Origin: JANRIZ01 sp033764445
Lineage (GTDB): Bacteria > Verrucomicrobiota > Verrucomicrobiia > JAWXBN01
Direction of reading: 5' to 3'
DNA length: 33,040 nucleotides
NCBI GenBank assembly: GCA_033764445.1
Contig: JANRIZ010000123.1
Location: 1 to 33,040 of the forward strand
The notes beneath the pieces are model-generated. The model saw only the letters and a list, made by a program, of their open reading frames with translations, made no database searches and had not been told where the DNA came from. Both the position numbers and the translations under genes were made by a program. Shown one piece after another: positions 24,516 through 30,623 of this stretch (within the stretch, counting starts at the first letter, position 1; each line of letters begins with the position of its first letter).

Positions 24516-25484
24516 TCAGGGGGCCTGGGGGACGGCCATCCGCTCAAAATCCGCCATCACCTTGCGCGGTCCCACATACTGCTCCGCCTCGTATGAATGG
24601 GAAAGCACCTCCCCGTTCCCGCCCAGCAGGACAAGGCAGGGAATTCCCCTCCCGCCAAATTTTGACAGGGGATGGCTTTTGCTGACTCGGCTGAATTTCA
24701 CCGCCGGCCAGGGCATCGCACTGGCCTTCATGTATTCCCTCATCTGGTCCTCGTCGTGATCACTGCTGAAAAACACCAGTTCAAAATCCTCACCGTATTT
24801 CTGTTTCCACCGGCTGTAGGCGGCCACGAGGTCGGGTGTGAAGGCCTTGCACGGACCGCACCAACTGGCGGAATAATAAACCAAAATGTGTTTTTTGTTT
24901 CCCATCTCCTTCCCTTCATACGCCGAGAGTCTGTTGCCTTTGAGTTGGACCATATCCTTCTGGATTTTCTGCCCCAGTTCGTTGGTCGCCTTCGGCGGCT
25001 GGCTGACAACCGGGGCCGGCGCCGGTTTGATCTCCGTGGAAGCCACGGCGGCGGCGGCCTCCCGCTGGGCATTCATGGAATCCCGCCGAAGCCTCACCTT
25101 TTCCGCCTCCGTCAGCAAATCGGTCTCGATGACGGGGATGACCAGCTCATTTTCCTTGTAAAGAACCGTGACCGTTTCACCCGCCACCGCCTTGAGATCA
25201 TACCGTGTCCCGGCGGGGAGTTTGATTTTCCCGATGGCCTTGCCGCCGGAAACCAGGCTGACCTCCTGCGGGGTGCTGACGGTCACCTGCTTGGGCCACA
25301 GTGCCGGGTCCTGGGCGATTTTGACCGCGGTCAATGTCTCCGCCACGGGTGCGGCATCCTCCGCAACCGCCGGGGCGGCCGCTGGTGCCGCCACTTCCTG
25401 GGCCTCCAAAGGCGGGACCCTTGGATGAATGAAAAAAACCAACATGAGAAAACCCAGACCGACACGCAGTGTTTGCATGGGCAA
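24516..25484 (-). CDS. Secreted thioredoxin-like (nucleoredoxin-type) protein
   Basis: 322 aa. A signal peptide (MPMQTLRVGLGFLMLVFFIH, cleavage near LEA) precedes an Ala/Pro-rich linker. Residues about 60-120 look like a small SH3-like beta domain (QVTVSTPQEVSLVSGGKAIGKIKLPAGTRYDL, then GETVTVLYKENELVIPV), a form seen in other PVC secreted proteins. A helical linker follows. The C-terminal thioredoxin domain (about 185-320) has the active site WCGPC (C209, C212) in HILVYYSASWCGPCKAF, and the nucleoredoxin/tryparedoxin features FELVFFSSDHDEDQMREYM and GRGIPCLVLLGGNGEVL. It is probably a periplasmic disulfide reductase. The minus-strand neighbour upstream is the hydrolase at 25553, 68 bases away. 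Confidence 0.87.
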   Translation of the reverse strand: MPMQTLRVGLGFLMLVFFIHPRVPPLEAQEVAAPAAAPAVAEDAAPVAETLTAVKIAQDPALWPKQVTVSTPQEVSLVSGGKAIGKIKLPAGTRYDLKAVAGETVTVLYKENELVIPVIETDLLTEAEKVRLRRDSMNAQREAAAAVASTEIKPAPAPVVSQPPKATNELGQKIQKDMVQLKGNRLSAYEGKEMGNKKHILVYYSASWCGPCKAFTPDLVAAYSRWKQKYGEDFELVFFSSDHDEDQMREYMKASAMPWPAVKFSRVSKSHPLSKFGGRGIPCLVLLGGNGEVLSHSYEAEQYVGPRKVMADFERMAVPQAP

Positions 25485-25552
25485 CAGTCTATCATGCCTG
25501 ACAAGGACTCGCCGGGGGCGTTGGGTATCACCCCGGTGGTGGGCCCGCTTTC

Positions 25553-26557
25553 CTACCGCTTGATTTCAAACGTGCCGACCGCCCCAAGTTCCGCAGCAAA
25601 TGACTCTTCCATCCATTTTTTCGCCGAGGTGTCCCCCTGGAGGTACGCCTCCCAAAAGGCCAGGGAACTTTTCTTGATCCACTCCTGGAATTCCGCGTCC
25701 TTCTCCCCGGTACCACCGCCAAAACCTCCCCGGCCCCGGCCCGAAAACACCATGTGGTCGCCCCCGTTGAAGGTCAGAAGATATTGGGGTTTGCAGGAAA
25801 TGTGATCAAAGGCCACCCGCTTGTCGGAGGGTGTTGCATCGGTGACAATCGAAAAGTCCTCCGTCCCGGTCATGTGAAAAAGCGGACGCCCGATCTGGCC
25901 GTAGGCCGTCTGAAAGTTGTTTTTTGCGGGCGGAGTGCTCATGGCGATGGCCGCCCGGATACGGGAATCGGGCCACGAAAAATCCTTTCCCCTCAGCGAG
26001 GTGAAAACCTGCCCGACCAGGGCCATCGTGGTCCACGCCCCGAAGGAATGCCCGGCCATGCCGATTTTTTTGGAATCGATTTTTTCCTTCAGCGGTCCGG
26101 CCTGCCGGTTGGCCAACAGAAGCTGATCAATCACAAAACTCACATCCCGGGGACGGTTTGTCGCATTTTCGGGGTCTTTAACCGCTTGTTTCATCGCCCG
26201 CATGCGTTGCAGGGGGGGCACGTCCTTCCACACGCCCTCATCACTGCCCGGATGCTGCACATGGACGGAAACATATCCGTTTTGCGCCCAATGCCTTCCC
26301 AGGTATTCGTAGCCCTCACGTGACCCTCCCAACCCGTGTGAGAAGAGGATGACCGGCAACGGCCCCGGCGCATCTTGCGGAAGATAGATTTTGACGGGGA
26401 CCACCCGGCCCTCGCGCGTCGCATCCTTCCAATCGTACAGAAGCGTTCTGACCTCCCGGCTTGGTGCTTTGTCCGCCCCCTGGCCGCACACCGGAACCGT
26501 CAGGGCCGGGGACACAAGGGCCAGAAGGCCGACCAAAAAATGGCGGAGGGTTTTCAT
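25553..26557 (-). CDS. Secreted alpha/beta hydrolase (PAF-acetylhydrolase/dienelactone hydrolase-like)
   Basis: 334 aa with a signal peptide (MKTLRHFLVGLLALVSPAL, cleavage near CGQ). The fold is recognisable from PLPVILFSHGLGGSREGYEYLGRHWAQNGYVSVHVQHPGSD (strand, oxyanion HGLGG) and the nucleophile elbow KIGMAGHSFGAWTTMALVG with Ser171. The acid is probably the Asp in TGTEDFSIV and the histidine that in FNGGDHMVFSG. This arrangement is common to predicted dienelactone hydrolases and PAF-acetylhydrolase-like esterases in planctomycetes and verrucomicrobia. The natural substrate is unknown, possibly an ester in extracellular polymer breakdown. A Gly-rich loop (GRGRGGFGGGTGEKD) follows the histidine. 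Confidence 0.85.
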   Translation of the reverse strand: MKTLRHFLVGLLALVSPALTVPVCGQGADKAPSREVRTLLYDWKDATREGRVVPVKIYLPQDAPGPLPVILFSHGLGGSREGYEYLGRHWAQNGYVSVHVQHPGSDEGVWKDVPPLQRMRAMKQAVKDPENATNRPRDVSFVIDQLLLANRQAGPLKEKIDSKKIGMAGHSFGAWTTMALVGQVFTSLRGKDFSWPDSRIRAAIAMSTPPAKNNFQTAYGQIGRPLFHMTGTEDFSIVTDATPSDKRVAFDHISCKPQYLLTFNGGDHMVFSGRGRGGFGGGTGEKDAEFQEWIKKSSLAFWEAYLQGDTSAKKWMEESFAAELGAVGTFEIKR

Positions 26558-26612
26558 GTCTTCCTTTCAAGACGCTCCGGCCCGGGGGAAGGTTACGAAA
26601 AACTTGCAGGGC

Positions 26613-27263
26613 TCAGGGTTTTGCTCCAACCGCCTCCTTGAGCCGCGTGTAGGACTGGGTCAGCCCCTCCCGGATGCGGTCCCAATCGGCCTCGGTCATC
26701 TTTTCATCCCGCATCGAATCCCGCACATCCATCATCATGCACCGGATCAATGCCGCGCCCTCGACCCCGGAATCGGAGGTTTGGTAGATTTCTTTCCAAG
26801 CCGCGGCCACGGTTTCCGCATAGTCCGACACGGGTTTTGACTCGCGCCTCTGCTGCCACCATTCAAGTTCCAGTTGCGCCGCGCGGACCGGATCCAGTTT
26901 GCCCCCACTCCCACGCCGCACAATGCGAAAATATTTTTCAAGTGCGGGCAGGGCTTTCATCGCCTCCTGCCGTGACCGTGACTTTTGAAAGGTCCGGGCG
27001 GCGTTTCCGGCGTTGTAAGCCATGAAAAAGCTGTCACACGGGGAAAACCCCTGGCGTCGGCCCTGGGCATAAAGACCCGAGAAGAGGGCCAGCGGTTTTT
27101 TCCCGTAATAGTCCCGCCAGGCCTGCGTTTCCGCCGCGGCCATCTGAGAGGGATCAAAGGTGCGGATATCGGCCTGTCGCGGCCAGCAGGCCCAGACCCC
27201 AAACCCAAGCAAAAGCACAGCCACGAGGGCACCGGCCAATGGGGATTTTTTTGTGAATTTCAC
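26613..27263 (-). CDS. Hypothetical membrane-anchored protein
   Basis: 216 aa. A single hydrophobic N-terminal segment (SPLAGALVAVLLLGFGVWACW) after KKS acts as signal anchor, or as a lipoprotein signal with a poor lipobox (VWAC). The remainder is helical and hydrophilic, with AWRDYYGKKPLALFSGLYAQGRRQGFSPCDSFFMAYNAGNAARTFQKS and AALIRCMMMDVRDSMRDEKMTEADWDRIREGL. I do not recognise a family. It ends 56 bases before the hydrolase gene on the same strand and may be co-transcribed with it. Its promoter region is the debris of an Rhs core fragment (27.29-27.51 kb), so this gene marks the border between chromosomal backbone and the Rhs array. Confidence 0.7.
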   Translation of the reverse strand: MKFTKKSPLAGALVAVLLLGFGVWACWPRQADIRTFDPSQMAAAETQAWRDYYGKKPLALFSGLYAQGRRQGFSPCDSFFMAYNAGNAARTFQKSRSRQEAMKALPALEKYFRIVRRGSGGKLDPVRAAQLELEWWQQRRESKPVSDYAETVAAAWKEIYQTSDSGVEGAALIRCMMMDVRDSMRDEKMTEADWDRIREGLTQSYTRLKEAVGAKP

Positions 27264-27289
27264 GGGAGGGGAGCTGTTGCCCCGGATTT

Positions 27290-27513
27290 TGCAAGATCAC
27301 CGCCAAAGTGCGAGCCTGGATTTTTGGGCGCAGAGAGGGGTCCTCCCCATTCCACAGATAAGCCTCACGCGGAGACGCTGAGTCGCTGAGAGATTCGTTT
27401 TCATCTACGCTTTTCTGCGTCATCTGCGGGAAAACCCGCTTGGCCGCAATTTGCGCCGGGGGATTGTCGTCGTACCCCTCAACCGTGTTGTCGGGTTTGA
27501 TGGTCAGTGTCAA
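27290..27513 (-). pseudogene. Rhs core remnant at the end of the array
   Basis: The translation IKPDNTVEGYDDNPPAQIAA closely matches the core segment of module C (IKPDNTVVEYDYNPLAQIAA), followed by the dispersed repeat (translated as ESLSDSASPREAYLWNG). Similarity stops after WNG, at about 27350; the frame then runs on through unrelated sequence into the promoter of the gene at 26613. It begins 10 bases after the stop of the lipoprotein gene of module A. No tip or partner gene follows, so it is the broken edge of the array. Confidence 0.7.
27352..27434. repeat. 83-base dispersed repeat, copy A
   Basis: Runs from CCACAGATAAGCCTCACGCG to TCATCTGCGGGAAAA. By eye it differs from copy B (28972-29054) at five positions and shares the CTGAGAGATTC and CTGCGT.ATCTGCGGG blocks with copy C in the Rhs core at 31411-31468. 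Confidence 0.8.
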
Positions 27514-27522
27514 TTTTGCGAT

Positions 27523-28086
27523 TTATCGAAGGATATACGAGATTCTCCCATCGGTCAATGCACTCAACCCCGGAATGCTGGAATCTGCAACCACCCATCC
27601 ATGCGGTTCCTTTTTAAAACGAATGGTTGCCCCACATGACGGCTGATTGATTCCACCATCTATTTCAAGCAAAAGCATCACTTCAATTTGATCGATTTCA
27701 ACAGGATAGTTCAAACCTGACGCCCATAATCTTGTCTGTAATACATAAATTTTTTTAAATCCTTTTCCATCTAGTGCATACGATTTGAGTGTGAATTTGA
27801 CTGACTCCCAAGGTCTGCTCGCAAGAATTTCCCCAGAAAAATCCTCCGGAGTCAATTTGTCAGATGAGCCCTTTAAAAATTGAATGAGATTTTCAAAGAC
27901 CGTCTTGAAATTCCCCTCCACCGGTCTGAATGTTTTTGACCCCGTCTCTAGCTGTCTGACGATCAATTCAGGGCTTGATTGTTGCAAATAATATTCGTAC
28001 GGATGAATTTTAGGCGGCTCCGTCTTTTGACATCCGGCCAAGAGGGACAATCCGATAACAAGCAGGCAATTAAAACATAAATTCAT
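27523..28086 (-). CDS. Lipoprotein, putative immunity protein of module A
   Basis: 187 aa. The signal peptide MNLCFNCLLVIGLSLLAGCQ has a perfect lipobox (LAGC, Cys19), so it is a membrane-anchored lipoprotein. The mature part is mixed alpha/beta: YEYYLQQSSPELIVRQLETGSKTFRPVEGNFKTVFENLIQFLKGSS, then strands with ESVKFTLKSYALDGKGFKKIYVLQTRLWASGLNYPVEIDQIEVMLLLEIDGG and GWVVADSSIPGLSALTDGRISYILR. I recognise no family. The ATG at 28086 lies nine bases after the stop of the small tip-like frame, with GGGAG just upstream inside that frame. By position it is the immunity partner of that tip. Composition is clearly more AT-rich than the backbone. Confidence 0.72.
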   Translation of the reverse strand: MNLCFNCLLVIGLSLLAGCQKTEPPKIHPYEYYLQQSSPELIVRQLETGSKTFRPVEGNFKTVFENLIQFLKGSSDKLTPEDFSGEILASRPWESVKFTLKSYALDGKGFKKIYVLQTRLWASGLNYPVEIDQIEVMLLLEIDGGINQPSCGATIRFKKEPHGWVVADSSIPGLSALTDGRISYILR

Positions 28087-28095
28087 AATTTATAA

Positions 28096-28341
28096 TCACT
28101 CCCAAGTTACATCTCTTTCCGGGGTTGTTCTGCTGACTGGAATTGCTGCAAATACTGAATCAGTCCAATTGCTTGGAGGCCCATACTGTATCGCATTTTG
28201 CGTGGCTGTAAATACAGCCTGACCAAAAAACAAATCATAGACCGGATCATGTGTATTCATATTGGATAAATGTGTATGCCAGCCAATTCCAATGATTGCT
28301 AAAAATAGTGTTGGAGGAATTGCAGAAACGACTGTTTCCAA
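28096..28341 (-). CDS. Orphan Rhs tip fragment (module A)
   Basis: About 81 aa from a TTG at 28341; there is no ATG near the beginning and an in-frame stop lies just upstream (28348-28350). Sequence features are few: a hydrophobic stretch PPTLFLAIIGIGWHTHLSNMNTHDPVYDLFFGQ and the end ERDVTWE. It sits between the partner gene of module B (stop at 28356) and the lipoprotein gene of module A, exactly where the other modules have an Rhs tip, and ends in Trp-Glu-stop like the tip of module D (NWE). The Rhs core that should precede it is absent. Most likely a truncated, unexpressed toxin tip; a genuine small gene is the alternative. Confidence 0.45.
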   Translation of the reverse strand: METVVSAIPPTLFLAIIGIGWHTHLSNMNTHDPVYDLFFGQAVFTATQNAIQYGPPSNWTDSVFAAIPVSRTTPERDVTWE

Positions 28342-28355
28342 AATGCTTCAAAGAC

Positions 28356-28850
28356 TCATTCTGTTTTATCCAATAATTTATAATATGCTCCCAAAACCAT
28401 GCGCTTACTGTAATTTCCTCCGCCTCCAAGAATTGCCGCGTCATTCTTATCTACATGAAATGAAATATAATCACTTGTTTGAATTTTAAAATAGGAATTG
28501 TCTATTTTGTCTTTTTGCTGAATACGCATTTTTACAAAATCCTTTGATATCTCAATAATTTTTATTACATATTCAATGCTATCATCCGCATGGTATATTT
28601 TGATTGAAAATTCTGAAACCACTACCGGGGATATTTTTATTTTCCGATAAATTTTATTGTTTTGATCAAATAAAAATATTGCAAGTTCGTTTTTTGAGCT
28701 GCTTTTTTTTATCAATTTCCTTAATTCTTCTTTTCCTTCGGATGAAATAATATCTGGTTTAATTATATCAGGATTTTTGTTTTGTCCCAGTGTACAACTT
28801 ATTGCACAATGAAAAATGCATATGTATGCTATTATTATTTTATAATTCAT
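28356..28850 (-). CDS. Exported protein, putative immunity protein of module B
   Basis: 164 aa. A signal peptide (MNYKIIIAYICIFHCAISC) with a possible lipobox at AISC. The mature part is paralogous to the partner of module C (30114-30590): VIKIIEISKDFVKMRIQQKD aligns with KIKILEINKNFVKLTFTQED, LAIFLFDQNNKIYRKIKISPV aligns with LIVFDSDLQVLREFNLSPV, and both end with GGGG then a spacer and G.YYK. A beta-rich fold is likely. Its own toxin tip has been deleted (see 28872-29054), leaving it as an orphan immunity gene. It starts 21 bases after the stop of that remnant. Very AT-rich. Confidence 0.75.
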   Translation of the reverse strand: MNYKIIIAYICIFHCAISCTLGQNKNPDIIKPDIISSEGKEELRKLIKKSSSKNELAIFLFDQNNKIYRKIKISPVVVSEFSIKIYHADDSIEYVIKIIEISKDFVKMRIQQKDKIDNSYFKIQTSDYISFHVDKNDAAILGGGGNYSKRMVLGAYYKLLDKTE

Positions 28851-28871
28851 ATTTTTCCATTTTTTAGAATT

Positions 28872-29054
28872 TTACTCGACATAAAAATACGTATCACCAG
28901 AAATTGTACCCGCTGGCATGGGATTCGACACTGTACCGCTCGTTACCCTTCTGCAGCAGTGCCAAACCATTCCACGGATAAGCCTCACGCGGAGACGCGG
29001 AGTCGCTGAGAGATTCTTTTTCATCTGCGCTTTTCTGCGTTATCTGCGGGAAAA
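28872..29054 (-). pseudogene. Internally deleted Rhs module B
   Basis: Starting in the dispersed repeat, the minus strand reads as Rhs core: ESLSDSASPREAYPWNG then LALLQKGNERYSVESHASG, matching modules C and D. At 28909-28916 (CCAGCGGG on the minus strand) similarity switches, with a frame change, to the last residues of a tip: PAGTISGDTYFYVE, nearly the same as the end of the module C tip (PAGVISGDTHFHVE). The rest of the core and almost the whole tip are missing. The stop at 28872-28874 is followed by the partner gene. The junction lies in short similarity between core and tip, pointing to a deletion by illegitimate recombination. Confidence 0.75.
28972..29054. repeat. 83-base dispersed repeat, copy B
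   Basis: About 94% identical by eye to copy A at 27352-27434. It supplies both the beginning of Rhs remnant B and the last codons and stop of the upstream partner gene (29040-29588). Confidence 0.8.
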
Positions 29055-29588
29055 TATTGTTGAATTCTTTCTTAAACCGTACTTTTTAAGAAAATAATCA
29101 AACTCCCCCAATCCATCATAATCCGGGCCTGAATACCCTCCAAAGTTTTTGGAGAGAAATATTCGTCCGTTTGCATTTTTCTCCAATGGAAACATCACAT
29201 TAATTTTTCCGTCTTTTTCTGGAATACCAATCCAGCCACCAAAGAACCGCAGGCTCTTTTTTTCCTCCCACTCAGGAACATTAAAATACAGTCGATTAAA
29301 AACATAAACCTTACTCCATGCGCCGACTTTGTCATCCGTTCTCTCTTGCAGACAGGAAATGATGCATTTTCTGGCCTCTTCAACAGGCAAATTCTCTGCT
29401 GCCTCCCCTAAAATTTTAACCGTGTCTTCTGATTTATCCTTATTTTCATCCACCACAAAGGAAGACCAAGCGGGGGCATCTTGCATTTTTTCAGAAAACC
29501 CTCCTTTGTCTTTTGAAAAACCCTGGATACTTGTGAACATTATAAAGTTAAACAAAACAAAATTATAAATACAATTCCTTATTTTCAT
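29040..29588 (-). CDS. Exported protein, putative immunity protein of module D
   Basis: 182 aa from the ATG at 29588, two bases after the stop of the module D tip; an upstream in-frame TTG at 29600 would overlap the tip. The signal peptide is MKIRNCIYNFVLFNFIMFTSIQGFS. The mature part has a helical half (DTVKILGEAAENLPVEEARKCIISCLQERTDD) and a beta half (WSKVYVFNRLYFNVPEW, RFFGGWIGIPEKDGKINVMFPL, LGEFDYFLKKYGLRK). I recognise no family. The last four codons (FSRR) and the stop come from the dispersed repeat copy B, so the original 3' end has been replaced. AT-rich like the other partner genes. Confidence 0.72.
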   Translation of the reverse strand: MKIRNCIYNFVLFNFIMFTSIQGFSKDKGGFSEKMQDAPAWSSFVVDENKDKSEDTVKILGEAAENLPVEEARKCIISCLQERTDDKVGAWSKVYVFNRLYFNVPEWEEKKSLRFFGGWIGIPEKDGKINVMFPLEKNANGRIFLSKNFGGYSGPDYDGLGEFDYFLKKYGLRKNSTIFSRR

Positions 29589-29590
29589 TT

Positions 29591-30103
29591 TTATTCCCAA
29601 TTCATTGTTAGGCTATGAGTAAATCCAGAATTTACCCACCAATTAGGTTGCATAGTAGTCGATAATAACTGTCCGGCGGCTGTGGCAGGATTGTTGCTTG
29701 TCCATCCACTTTGAATAGAGACTCCTACTACAGAATCTCTATAAAAGTTTGCCATTGCTGTAAAAGTAACTATGGTGCTGCCCAGATAGTCGGTAATGAG
29801 CACGCCGGAGGCGTGGTTGTCGGTTCCCGGTTGCCGGCCTGCTCGCGATTTATCGGAGTTCTCGGCACTGAAAGGTGTTCCTCCGCTGGCGTGGGGTTCA
29901 ACGGCATATCGTTCGTTGCCCTTGTGCAGGAGCGCCAAGCCGTCCCCCAGATACACCATTGCCGAATGTGGATTGCCAATTTTCGACTGGGTTGTGGTGA
30001 AGTCGCTGAAAATGAAATTCACAGAATCTTTTTCTCCTTTGTCTTTTCCCGATCTATCCGGGACAAGTTCGTGTCTTTGGTGTGTGACTCTCTTGACCGA
30101 CAT
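29591..30103 (-). CDS. Truncated displaced Rhs tip (module D)
   Basis: 170 aa from the ATG at 30103; the frame is open further up, but that part lies inside the partner gene of module C. Residues about 1-36 (VTHQRHELVPDRSGKDKGEKD) look like translated repeat debris. Residues about 38-96 match the Rhs core of module C (QSKIGNPHSAMVYLGDGLALLHKGNERYAVEPHASGGTPFSAENSDKSRAGRQPGTDNHASGV). Then the strongest part of the core (YDADLEAYNFLFRNYQPG to DPLG) is missing, and a unique 70-residue tip follows (DYLGSTIVTFTAMANFYRDSVVG to LTMNWE). It is probably not a working Rhs protein but a stored or decaying tip. Its partner gene begins two bases after the stop. Confidence 0.6.
   Translation of the reverse strand: MSVKRVTHQRHELVPDRSGKDKGEKDSVNFIFSDFTTTQSKIGNPHSAMVYLGDGLALLHKGNERYAVEPHASGGTPFSAENSDKSRAGRQPGTDNHASGVLITDYLGSTIVTFTAMANFYRDSVVGVSIQSGWTSNNPATAAGQLLSTTMQPNWWVNSGFTHSLTMNWE
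29805..29995 (-). repeat. Rhs core repeat, copy in module D
   Basis: Close to 90% identical by eye to 31215-31405 in module C (shared blocks include CCTGCTCGCGATTTATCGGA and GTTCTCGGCACTGAAAGGTG). These direct repeats could recombine and delete or exchange what lies between them. Confidence 0.75.
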
Positions 30104-30113
30104 TATGTCATTT

Positions 30114-30590
30114 CTACTTGTAATAGATGCCAACTGTATAATAACCATTGTGATCTCCGCCACCGCCTGAAAGAACTTTTGAGTTTTTCTTGATGATGAT
30201 TTTACTGTAAAGCCCTTCACCATTGTAATGAATATTCTTGCCAAATAACGTATCTTCTTGTGTGAATGTTAGTTTAACGAAATTTTTATTTATCTCAAGT
30301 ATTTTTATTTTGTATTTCACATTTTTACCGTTTTCCTTAAAAATAAAATTATATTCACCAACATTGACGGGGCTCAGATTAAATTCTCTCAATACCTGTA
30401 AGTCTGAGTCAAAAACAATCAATGTGATTTTGTTGGATTTTTCCTCGGACTTAAGGCGTTCATCAAGATATTTTTCAGCTTGAGAAGTGTTTCTATCCAT
30501 TAATTCTTTCAACTTTTCCTTTTCAGAATTGGATGCAAAAGCTGATTGAAATGAGGATAATACAATTATCAAATATAATATATTTTTCAT
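30114..30590 (-). CDS. Exported protein, putative immunity protein of module C
   Basis: 158 aa. The signal peptide MKNILYLIIVLSSFQSAFAS has a signal peptidase I site (AFA-S). A charged helical stretch (KEKLKELMDRNTSQAEKYLDERLKSEEKSNK) precedes a beta-rich domain: ITLIVFDSDLQVLREFNLSPVNVGEYNFIF, VKYKIKILEINKNFVKLTFTQED, IHYNGEGLYSKIIIKK, and the end GGGGDHNGYYTVGIYYK. It is paralogous to the partner of module B. It begins 33 bases after the stop of the module C tip. A periplasmic protein blocking the neighbouring toxin is the natural inference; no family is recognised. AT-rich, with many ATA and AAA codons unlike the backbone genes. Confidence 0.75.
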   Translation of the reverse strand: MKNILYLIIVLSSFQSAFASNSEKEKLKELMDRNTSQAEKYLDERLKSEEKSNKITLIVFDSDLQVLREFNLSPVNVGEYNFIFKENGKNVKYKIKILEINKNFVKLTFTQEDTLFGKNIHYNGEGLYSKIIIKKNSKVLSGGGGDHNGYYTVGIYYK

Positions 30591-30623
30591 AAATATGACT
30601 TATTTTTTATTTTAGTTGATTTA

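Noticed and set aside
27290..29054. CRISPR array suspected because of short repeats
   Set aside because: Repeats are 60-83 bases, irregularly spaced by more than 1 kb, and not separated by uniform spacers.
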